From Xanthostigma xanthostigma (Eukaryota > Arthropoda > Insecta > Raphidioptera > Raphidiidae), in contig OY754469.1 in the NCBI GenBank assembly GCA_963575645.1, positions 38,646,753 through 38,710,752 of the forward strand: a stretch of DNA of 64,000 bases, in the 5' to 3' direction. The position numbers and the translations under genes were made by a program. The notes beneath the pieces are model-generated. The model ran no database searches. It had not been told where the DNA came from and saw only the letters and a program-made list of their open reading frames with translations. Shown here in pieces: positions 55,629 through 64,000 of the stretch. Within the stretch, counting starts at the first letter, position 1, and every line of letters starts with the position of its first letter.

Positions 55629-56126
55629 TTATCTAGACTGCACATAATATTGGTTATATGACATACTTCATTATATAATGGCGAATGAACATTAATTTTT
55701 ACATATTAGATATAATAAATAATTATACTTATATTCAAGAAGTGAATCACTTGAAAGTATTAAATGGGTTACTTGGTGACCCGCGGATTATATGCTGGCC
55801 ACAACTGCTTTATGATGATCTATATTAATCAATAAATGAGTGCCTGAAATCGTGATTTTTGCACACTCATATTTTGGAAACTATTCCACCTAGACGTATG
55901 AAAATCGGAACACAGCTTCTTGACAACAACCTTAGCCTTCCTGGAAAAAAATCATTTCTACAGCGTAACTAGTCTGGGAGATAGAGGGTGGTCGAAAAAG
56001 CCTCGAAATGGTTCGTGTAAATATAGAGACCTCGGCTGGCGCATTCCGTGCGCTATGATAAGATAAGAAAGCACGTCGAATATGTTACCAAAACTTTTAC
56101 CCCGGTACAGTTTTTTACACACCAAC
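55629..56126. other. Non-coding sequence, nothing recognised
   Basis: CTCGAAATGGTTCGTGTAA near 56004 recalls 21259 (CCAAATGGTTCGTGTAA), an old shared repeat. No gene. Confidence 0.4.
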
Positions 56127-56134
56127 GTATAGAC

Positions 56135-56484
56135 CAGGGGTCAGCAACTTTTTGAGACGGAAGAGCAAAAAGTTGCAATTTACAAAATTTCCAAATTTTT
56201 AAAGAGTCACTAAACATTTTCGTTTCAGTATTTATTTGCTAATAACATAAGTATAATATAATATATACCTATCGGAGGACAATACGTCGAGACGGGGGCG
56301 GTGCGGGTGAGACGCAAATAGAAATGGCTGAGAGATAGACATGGTACTCAATCATGGATCGATTGGACGATTTTTAAGGGTTTATGTAATAAAATAATTA
56401 TTTTTTGCGTATGGAACTGGAGAGTCGCAACTTTACATCAATGGAGCCGCATGCGGCTCGCGAGCCGCAGGTTGCCGACCCCTG
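56135..56484. mobile_element. 350-bp non-autonomous hAT element
   Basis: The ends CAGGGGTCAGCAAC and GTTGCCGACCCCTG form the classic hAT CAGGGGTC type terminal repeat. A perfect 8-bp duplication GTATAGAC lies at 56127-56134 and 56485-56492. GCGGCTCGCGAGCCGC near the right end is a small subterminal hairpin. Short frames on both strands are chance. Confidence 0.92.
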
Positions 56485-56492
56485 GTATAGAC

Positions 56493-57185
56493 ATATCAAT
56501 TTGAATGGACACGATGACGTGCTTGCAATAAGGCCGCTGCACACGAGGCTGGTTTTGCCGCTAGATTCCTTGTTAGAATTGATTGCTAAAATTAAAATCA
56601 TTATAACTTTTTATTTATCTAGTAAATCGATTTTAATTCTTCTTTTCAAAGCTTCACAATTTATAGATAAATAGAGAGTGAAATTTTTCAGTTTGGATCA
56701 TTTTCGAAACACTTCCGTAGCATCCTTAATCAATTATCTCCCGATTTGAGTGCGAAGCGGCGTTTTGTTACAGTTAATTCCCGATTACGACCCTGCTGTT
56801 TGCTTAATATGTTGTACCGTTTACATATTTGCAACAGACTCGCAGAGACATCTGCAGATATAATTTAATAATATACTTTACACACAACACGGTTTGTTTT
56901 AGAGTGCAGCCGATGGTCATAAAACTGACAAAAGCGTATGCAATATACAGGCTGTACATTTTCTTCGTACATATTGGGATCTGTCAAACGGCCAAATATG
57001 GTTACAGAAAATTATATACTCGAATAAAGGCACAATTTATATCCTAACATTGTATGTTCATCGAGAAATTGTTTATAACATTTGATTTAGGACCATGCAG
57101 GCAATGGCCTAGGGAGCTCGAAATTGGGGGACGGAATGGCGAAGACATTTATATTTTACCCAAAACATATTTAATGTTTTTCTAA
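56493..57185. other. Non-coding sequence with a PIF-like repeat fragment
   Basis: At 56529-56575 GGCCGCTGCACACGAGGCTG directly follows a TAA, giving the left terminus of the family seen at 29360 and 62510. The remainder to 57185 holds nothing recognised. Confidence 0.5.
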
Positions 57186-57605
57186 TTAATAATAATAATG
57201 CGTTTAACGTCTGTTTCTCGACTTTATGTCATAACAGACGCCATTCGCACCATTACTATTTTTTCCCATTATTTTCTACAATTTTTAAACTTCAACTTAA
57301 TTAACAGCAATGGGCGAATGAAGGAACTGTTAGGAAATTAAGGATAAGGTAGGCAAATTTTGAGCATAGGAGTTTGACAGGTAATCGGCCATGGCCTTGA
57401 ATAAGGAACCATCTCGATATTTATCTGGAATTATTGAGGCAAACCATGGAAAACCTCAACAAGATGGCCGGTACAGGAATTACCGTTTCTCGGCGAGAGG
57501 CAGTAGGAAAAAGTCCTAGTCACATCTGCCCCCGCTGGGATTCGAACCCGGTACCTCCCGAATGCGAGTCTAATGCTCTCACCACTACGCTAACGCCGCT
57601 CGATC
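57186..57605 (-). mobile_element. tRNA-derived SINE (family S), full-length
   Basis: On the minus strand the head carries TAGCGTAGTGGTGAGAGCAT and a good B box GGTTCGAATCC. It is followed by the body shared with 33460-33861 and a tail of ATT units at the left edge. The 92-codon + frame across the head is a shadow. No clean target duplication. Confidence 0.85.
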
Positions 57606-58879
57606 CGTTTTATGATAATTCTGTATATATAATGTATCTGCTATTATTGAATCACGTCCATAGATGGACACGCGATGATGTTACAAAGACCATCGGGAGG
57701 TACATCTGGTAATTGTTACTTTATACGTATACAATTGTTCAGGGCTGCACAAAAGAACACTATGTGCCGGAATTTTACGCTGACAGTACGCGGATAGCTC
57801 ACGGTAACACAAATTATAGATCAAGCTCCCATGACAGAAAAAGTTACCCCAAAGAACACCTCAAAATTATAAAGTGAAAATGGCTGAAAAACATGTTACG
57901 CCCGACTAGTAAAAATTTGTTAATTGTTATTTTTTATGAATTTTTGAATTTAAAAAAAAAAAAAGTTTTTACTTTCCAAAACACCTGCTTGAAATTTATA
58001 CAATTTGTAGTAAATAATGTACCATTTTTGAAAAAATTTGTCTGGCTGACAATTTTTGTTAATAAATTTGTCAGACTTCATTTGTTATAAATTTTTTTTT
58101 TATGAAGTCCGTCATAGTAAAAAACATTCTTTCGCTGACAGACCAATTTTTATGCAGAAACAAAACCTTCTTTCAGAAAAAAATTAAGGTGGTGTTTTGA
58201 CACGGCCCTTGTAAAAGCTGATTTGTTTATGAAAAAACGCTGTCACGGCATGGTAAAAAAACAATATTTTGATGAAAAATGTATTAAAGTATATAAAAGG
58301 GATCTACCGTATTAATTTAGAACAAAAAAAAAATTTTTTTTCTATTTAGCAACGATTATACCATATTTTTTTATTAAATGCGACCACATTTTTTAATGAA
58401 AAAATATGGTATACCTAAATAAAAATCCCTATTCGTGGGGGATACCCAGCCCTACGCGTGGAACACACACGTTGCCCCGTTCTTTCTGCTTTACGAACAT
58501 AAGCCATAAATGTACCGCGATAATGTATTACGACTTATGTGTAATAGTTCGCCGGTTTCCGACTCAGCTGCTCCAGAACACGTCGTCTTCTTCTTGGTCC
58601 CCGCGTTGAATTGTGCGGAACGTGCGTGTCCGTTGGTGTCCGCCTATCGCCGACGACAGAACTGTACTTTATTAGAGGAAGTGGACTATGGAGCATATTT
58701 GGAATAACCAGTTTGTTTTGAGGGAAAAAGGAAAAGTATGCAATTATTGAAAAATTAATAAACATGAGTGATGCAAACAATTAAAAATAACAAAAACTAT
58801 AGGAACCTTCTCAAAATTTCTGAAAGCGCGATTTCGCTAAGGATGCTGGTAAACGGAATATTGATATTTATCGATCAAC
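57606..58879. other. Non-coding sequence, nothing recognised
   Basis: Overlapping frames on both strands at 58406-58780 in GC-richer DNA show no domain and no splice context. Otherwise AT-rich. Confidence 0.35.
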
Positions 58880-59265
58880 TCCGCATATACTTTTATTCTA
58901 TACTGAGCATAGGAATAAAATCGCAATCAAACCATTAGGGTGCAAACATATACGTCTGTCTTTTTTTACGCCGTAAGCACTGACGTATCCAGGAGGGCTT
59001 AAGAAATTTCTAATTTGCCCTCTCCTGGGCCAAAAGCTGGGTACGCCCATGTTAACGTCATAGAAAAAGACAAAGTTTTTGAAAGAGAGATACTTTATTC
59101 AGATTGAATGCAAGTATATCAACCAATCCTATCATCGGAGAAATCAGAGAATTACATCGAAGAAAGAGACGCAGATATATTTTCGATACGCTTTGCTGCC
59201 TTCACTCATCGCACATTGAGTAGATAGACAATGATTCATATAGTTAATTATTAAATATATATGAT
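58880..59265 (+). repeat. ~390-bp dispersed repeat, inverted copy of 38245-38635
   Basis: Shares GAATAAAATCGCAATC, CATCGGAGAAATCAG and GTAGATAGACAATGATTCAT with the other copy on opposite strands. Non-coding. Confidence 0.75.
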
Positions 59266-59519
59266 CAACTCATTCATAGTATGACTAACAGAGGTGGCGC
59301 GTAATAATTTTAAATGGGAGCTCTGCAGGGTCAATCGGTGGTACCTACTAACACGGGCCTGGAATCAAGAAGAAGGGTTAATTAAATTATGAATGACATT
59401 CAACGCTGTACACAAAAAGCATAGCTTATTGTTGTGAGAGATATTACAACAAAGACAAAAAATGCATTATTGATTTTAGCTCTATCAAAAAATAAAATCA
59501 TTCTAGTCATTGACGTAGC
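59266..59519. other. Non-coding sequence
   Basis: Nothing recognised. Confidence 0.4.
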
Positions 59520-59812
59520 AAGAGGGGGCGGGCTACTGGTTCGAATTGAATTTTTTTTTTGTTGGATAGTCCATTTATGAAGGAAGGCTATAGGCTATTT
59601 ATACGACCAATAGGAGCGGAGCATCAATGAAAAATGTTGCAAAATATAACTCAAAATTTGTCCGTTCGACAAAAAACTTTTGATCGGTAACTCCGATCAT
59701 CATGAAATTTGGACACTACATTCATCTCGGTAAACTAAGATAAACGTGCGTCTCGTGTCCCTCCCTCTATTCGTTCTTTTGCACCCAGGTGAAACCGGAC
59801 TGCTAGCATTCT
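59520..59812 (+). repeat. LINE-like tail family, uninterrupted copy
   Basis: Order: CTACTGGTTCGAATTGAA, GTTGGATAGTCCATTTATGA, GGAGCGGAGCATCAATGAAA, TTCATCTCGGTAAACTAAGA, GCACCCAGGTGAAACCGG, ending at the CTAGC word. It shows the empty sites for the SINE and MITE insertions in the 4091-4905 copy. Confidence 0.72.
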
Positions 59813-60240
59813 ATACGAAATGCTGATATCATTGTGTAAATAAGTTGGTTCGTCGGGGAAATACCTTACGGGAGCGAAGGAGCGGGTGAACGCTCGATAG
59901 TTGTATAAATTCGAGACAGACCTGTATATCTTATTGTAGATACAACTCTACAAATGATACGAATTGCGAAATGGTCATAGTTGATAGGTGTAAAATTAAA
60001 TAAACGGTTTTCACAGCAACTGATAATTGATTTTACTGTAGGTATAACAGAATACTTCTTGGAACAAATATTTCTCCAGTCTTCAACATTGTATTGTTGC
60101 ATTTTGTTTTAATCTTATGTTTTTTTTTTTGAAAATATAGTAGTCTCGGTAATAATGTGAACGAATTACTGCACATGGTGTTCACTTTTTCTAAATATGC
60201 AGATAATGATAATGAAATTTACATTAGCTAAAACATAGCT
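59813..60240. other. Non-coding sequence, nothing recognised
   Basis: A 78-codon minus-strand frame at 59866-60102 is not recognisable as a gene. Confidence 0.4.
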
Positions 60241-60308
60241 TCGCCTCAGGTATCATGGCGCGCAGTGCAAGAATATCAAGTTTTCGGCCCTCGTGGTGTA
60301 ATATATAG

Positions 60309-61716
60309 GGGAGAATGTGAAGGAATGAGACAATTTTTAATTTTTTATTGTTATTTTTATTTCCATGCTAATAACTCAAATCTATTTTAGCTGATAACGA
60401 AATATAACTATTCTGCATGACTTATCTGTAATCATACTAATTAATTACTTAAAATGGGAAGATATTTTAGTAAAAAAAAACAAGTGTGCTTACACGTTCC
60501 GTTCCTTCTGTATGCAGGTGGATTGGGACAGATCGCAGGAAGAATGGGACACTTTATTTTTTCAAAATAAAACTATTTATTTAACTTAAATTTATTGAAT
60601 TTTAGTATCATAACAAAAATTCACAATTCATTTTATAATTAAAAATAGATATTCTCATTTTATCAATTGTAATTAAAGTATAAAGTTAACGTAAACCAGG
60701 AAACCGAAGCTTTAAGTCTATTTCAAATTTATAAAAAGTACGAACTCTTTCGATGGCAATGGCATACTGGTGAGTGGTGAATATCTGTAATGCAAGAATT
60801 CATAAGAACACATTTTACAAGAAAACATGCTTAACGGAATATGTAAGAGGTGAGGTATGGGACATGTCTAATACATCCTGCAGCAATAAGCCCCAAACCT
60901 CCTGCATTGCCAACTATTAATAAAAGAGTTTATTGTAATTTTTAAGTTAAGAATATGGCATCACATTTATCACGATTCTCTTCTACAATCTTTCATTATT
61001 TATTATTTTATCATAGATATTTGCTTAAGTAATAATAGTCTACACAGTACAAAAAAATAGTTTGGCAGATATAGGTACTTACTTTTTTCCACAAAATCAC
61101 ACTTTTTTTAATAGCTCGAACACACATACTTCAACATGTATTAAAATTTATCATATACTTTTGAGCAGCAATGATAAAGCTGTGTGCACGAAGCCTATTA
61201 GCGCCGTAGTGGGTAATAGAGAATTATTGAACTAACTTTTTTTGAAAATCGTGACATGTTTCTAAGGTGATAATCCAAAAACTTTATTTGGCCATGATGT
61301 GTAAAAAAAAATGTACTAAGGAAAACTGATGTTAATTTGTTTACACTGACAGCGGAACGTCAAATTAGGACGCCAATGGTCTTTATTTTACTTAAATCAC
61401 CATCAGCGCAACAGCCCGGAACACAACAAGCATTTCCAGATCGCATAGTTTTCCTATGTTTTCTTTGTAATTAAAAAACTTCATAAAATTATAGTTATTT
61501 TCACTTTTAATAAACATTGCTCACTGACATACGGAAAATTGGAGTTCGAAGTTTCCCCTAGTGCTCACCACAAACGCTCGCATCGAAAAATTTGTAACTC
61601 CGCCTCCGTGCACATAGCCCATTGTGACGAATTGAAACATTTAAACATCCGCAAAATTTAAAAAAAACCTTACTGTCCTATTCCTCCTGTGTCCCATTCC
61701 TCCACATTCTCCCCTA
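60309..61716. mobile_element. ~1.4-kb TIR element with a nested MITE, TA target
   Basis: The left end GGGGAGAATGTGAAGGAATG is mirrored by CATTCCTCCACATTCTCCCC, with TA on both outer sides. The empty target GTGTAATATACTATTTC at 23718 supports the insertion. The interior is non-coding apart from the MITE at 61175-61620. Without that MITE the element is about 960 bp. A Tc1/mariner-type origin is possible from the TA target only. Confidence 0.78.
61175..61620. mobile_element. ~445-bp MITE inside 60309-61716
   Basis: Ends AGCTGTGTGCACGAAGCC and GGCGGAGTT-complement with CGTGCACATAGCCC. It is colinear and inverted with 42345-42800 over nearly its whole length. Confidence 0.75.
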
Positions 61717-62253
61717 CTATTGAAATTACGTATGCGCTTCTTTGTGCCGAAATTGCGTCCTTGCAGAGGATCAAACCACGCACCTTCTGCTCTCCGCAAT
61801 TTTAATATAATGGATATCAGATCGAACCGCGATATCGAAATCATTATTTGCACTGACGCGGGGCGGCCCAAGGGCAAACGTGAGATATGGTCCAATAACA
61901 AAACACGTAACTGTTCATTTAACATGTTAAACTGTTATTTATAACATGTTAAGTTACGGTTATGTTATGTTAACTGATCGTATAACGGCCGTTAACAAAC
62001 ATGTCGGCGACACTAATAATAGTGTAATGGACAATTGTATATCGTTGAATTGGCCGAAAATATCTACTCTTAACCTGAATAAATTAAGTAGTTTTGACTT
62101 TTTTTTGCGAAAAAGTTAAAATATATTGTTTTCAATCGAAAAATGGTGTCGCATAATTCCTAGGATGTCAAAAAGTTAAGTTCTATTAATATTTCGAATA
62201 TAATTTTTCGGATTAAATCCAATAACTTCCCCACCATAGTGCGGGAAGTAAAA
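61717..62253. other. Non-coding sequence, nothing recognised
   Basis: GTTAAC-type words with AACATGTTA palindromes cluster at 61900-61990. Frames of 74 and 94 codons on opposite strands over 61641-61944 are mutually exclusive and unsupported. Confidence 0.4.
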
Positions 62254-62505
62254 AAAATGGTATCATAATACTGCCGTAAAAAGGCAAAAGGCAGTAAGTA
62301 ACTTATGAATTTGAGTAAATCAAGATTTACTAAAAATGTATTGACCGTCCAGAATTTTAGATTATGGAAACCAAAACATGGGGGAAACATTTTTTAAAGA
62401 CAATATAATTATTGCTGCAGTACTTACTGCTGTCGTTGGTTTCAATATGAACTCATTTTTCAACAAATATCACTTACTGCCCTTTGCCTTTTTAGGGCAG
62501 AATAT
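62254..62505. mobile_element. ~250-bp TIR element (CTGCCCTAAAAAGGCA family), uninterrupted
   Basis: The ends CTGCCGTAAAAAGGCAAAAG and CTTTGCCTTTTTAGGGCAG mirror each other, and each forms its own small hairpin. It is the empty-site reference for the hAT-interrupted copy at 31322-31905. The 76-codon minus-strand frame is part of the element's non-coding body. Confidence 0.82.
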
Positions 62506-62509
62506 ACAA

Positions 62510-62940
62510 AGTAAAGTCAGCTTGATTTGCCGCTAGGTTCCTTGCTAGATTTCACTACTAGTTTTCTAGCGCTGTTTTTCTTAATTGCTATTATGTGCTC
62601 GCTTCACACGAGGCGTCTTTACAAGCTTGCTCTGCAGGTAGATTCGATGCGCGCGCAGTGATAGAACGGTAACAAAAATGCAACAGATCACACATTATGG
62701 CATAGTGTTTGTGGGCGTTTCTTTCAAGTCGCCCACGTGACAAGATACAACTTCCTGATTGGTTCTTGCTCATACCTAGCAGCGGACCTAGCAAGAAAAA
62801 TAGCCCCTGTTCTAATTTTAAAACCTATCGTGTGAGGTAGCAGGCGAGCCCGCAGTGACATCAATTCCAGCTTCGTATCCAGCCTACCGGCCAGCAGAAG
62901 TCCGAGCAGTGTTTCTAGCCTTGTGTGCGCGACCTAAAAG
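62510..62940 (+). repeat. PIF/Harbinger-like repeat family, long copy
   Basis: Shares TTTGCCGCTAG-type start with 56548 and the block from GTGGGCGTTTCTTTC to AATTCCAGC with 9418-9620. The right end TAGCCTTGTGTGCGCG resembles the mirrored terminus seen at 10462. It shows the uninterrupted ATTCCAGC where the 9621 hAT inserted. Confidence 0.6.
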
Positions 62941-63135
62941 TTTCCATTTGCGTCTGTTTGTCTGTCTGTGTGTTCGCTAAAAACACGAAGACTACTGAAC
63001 GGGTTTTAATGCGGTTTTTACCATTCGATAGCGTATGTCTTTGGGAAAAGTTTAGGACTGTCCACACCGGCGTTACTCGGGTGTAAATCGGATTGAATCT
63101 ACAGTTTGCTAACTAGTCGACCAGGTTACCAGTCA
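62941..63135 (+). repeat. Retroelement-tail-like repeat fragment
   Basis: CGTCTGTTTGTCTGTCTGTG followed by CACGAAGACTACTGAACGGG is the arrangement seen in other short retroelement tails in this window (24791, 53095). It is incomplete. Confidence 0.4.
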
Positions 63136-63138
63136 CCG

Positions 63139-63434
63139 AGAAACGGCGACTTTACATTCATAACTATTTTGTGCGATCGATCAGTCGACCGACACATGAA
63201 ATACACGCGGACGATTGAGTGAGCAGACGTAGCGGGGAAGTGACAGCGGTCAGAAGATTTAGAGATATCCGCGTGCGATACTAATATATCATGCTGCTAA
63301 AGTTTGGCAACTCACCGAGGAACAGCGACTTTATAGTCATAACTATTTTTTATGACCGGCCAGTTGACCGGCACATGAAATACACGCGGACGATTGAGTG
63401 AGCGAACATAGCGTGGAAGTGACAGCGGTCAGAA
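63139..63434 (+). repeat. Tandem duplication of a ~120-bp segment
   Basis: 63139-63258 and 63313-63434 are direct copies, about 87% identical by eye, both holding GAAATACACGCGGACGATTG and GTGACAGCGGTCAGAA. The offset is about 175 bp. The second copy ends directly at a possible start codon. Confidence 0.82.
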
Positions 63435-63579
63435 TGTCTGCAATAACGAACAAACTGCACCAATGTACGGAATATTCTTGTGAAAATAATACCCAATATA
63501 TTAGCGATAAATCGTTAGCGAAAGCTGTGTTGTATCCCGGACGAAGCGGTAATGACGTGCAAAATCCCTATTATAGTAG
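63434..63579 (+). CDS. Candidate first coding exon, product unknown
   Basis: An ATG at 63434 has a purine at -3 and opens a frame starting MSAITNKLHQCTEYSCENNT. It continues through KSLAKAVLYPGRSGNDVQNP to an AG|GTGTGT donor-like site after 63579. Without splicing the frame stops at 63589. Composition is less AT-biased than the neighbourhood and the amino-acid mix looks protein-like, but no domain is recognisable. It sits directly below a tandemly duplicated GC-richer segment that could be a promoter or 5' UTR. It could equally be a chance frame. I give it mainly so that the end of the window is not overlooked. Confidence 0.25.
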
Positions 63580-64000
63580 GTGTGTATAACAAGCAATACT
63601 GTTGGCACGTTCTAAACGTATACATCACACCTGGTCTCGCGTGTGTAGGTATAAAGATGTGTATAAATGTTAATATAAATGTGTTGTTATAAAGCAGTTT
63701 GCTTGACATTTTTACAACTGTAACTTCACAATAATGACTTCACTATATGCATAATAGCTTAATGTTGGTGTGTGCGTGCGTGTGTGCAGCACTATACACA
63801 GTTTGATCGATCGAACTTGTCACACAATAAGGCACTGTGATTTCTTTATTCCGAACCAGGAGCGAATCTGGTTGTGATGTTGCCCTAGACCTCTGTTACA
63901 CGTCCAAGTACAGATTTAAACTATTTTATTTGTGGTTAATCGTGATTCAGGAAAAACGACATAAAATATTTGAAAACGTTTTTCTTTTTAAATTTTCGGA
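63580..64000. other. Non-coding sequence with a GT-rich tract
   Basis: A GTGTGCGTGCGTGTGTGC tract lies at about 63771-63788. Nothing else was recognised. Confidence 0.4.

Noticed and set aside
57434-57712. A 92-codon protein similar to the 33741-33941 frame
   Set aside because: Both frames are translations of the SINE head on the non-transcribed strand.
1-64000. CRISPR array, bacterial operon or organelle insertion
   Set aside because: No regularly spaced identical short repeats with unique spacers, no operon-like gene packing, and no rRNA or mitochondrial gene sequence was seen.

Overview
This window looks like a stretch of insect (at least arthropod) nuclear genome. It is very AT-rich, has small GC-rich spliced exons, and is packed with short non-autonomous transposons (hAT, Tc1/mariner, PIF/Harbinger-like), tRNA-derived SINEs, LINE scraps and one Ty3/Gypsy remnant. 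I cannot name the order or species. Hemiptera or Lepidoptera would fit the repeat style, but that is an impression, not a result.

The only host gene I can support well is on the + strand near the middle. It has three consecutive internal coding exons (28912-29308, 30056-30405, 30483-30853) with correct splice sites and matching phases. They encode a low-complexity, probably nuclear protein with a polyalanine run, a CtBP-type PLDLS motif and the first part of a SAM domain. The SAM domain is cut by an intron that seems to run through the remaining 33 kb of the window. A weaker candidate, a first coding exon, lies at 63434-63579 just below a 120-bp tandem duplication. Everything else that reads as an open frame is transposon-derived or chance.

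Layout. 1-5.7 kb: a hAT inside a hAT, two composite repeats carrying tRNA-Lys-like sequences, and MITEs. 6.3-8.65 kb: a 600-bp inverted-repeat element and a Gag-protease fossil with one LTR, bracketed by inverted copies of the same flank. 9.4-12.7 kb: a three-layer hAT/PIF-like nest and a SINE split by a 510-bp insertion. 15.1-17.0 kb: a second hAT-in-hAT nest and a MITE. 17.5-20.9 kb: two copies of a ~600-bp dispersed family (four copies in the window). 22.3-23.0 kb: two different LINE 3' fragments tail to tail. 24.8-26.8 kb: LINE-like tails, an inverted-repeat element and a palindromic MITE. 28.9-30.9 kb: the SAM gene exons. 31-34 kb: more nested DNA elements and a SINE with an 18-bp target duplication. 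34.7-39.3 kb: a possible 4.6-kb element with long terminal inverted repeats. 40-50 kb: mostly MITEs, ending in a 720-bp near-perfect palindrome. 51-56.5 kb: a duplicated tRNA-like insertion, foldback elements, an internally deleted mariner and a hAT. 57-63 kb: a SINE, LINE-like tails and further nested elements.

The striking property of the window is layering. At least eight hAT-type elements with 8-bp target duplications can be delimited by eye. In several cases an empty copy of the target elsewhere in the same window confirms the insertion. Many ORFs in the region are therefore shadows of inverted repeats. I saw no CRISPR array, rRNA gene, operon or functional tRNA gene.
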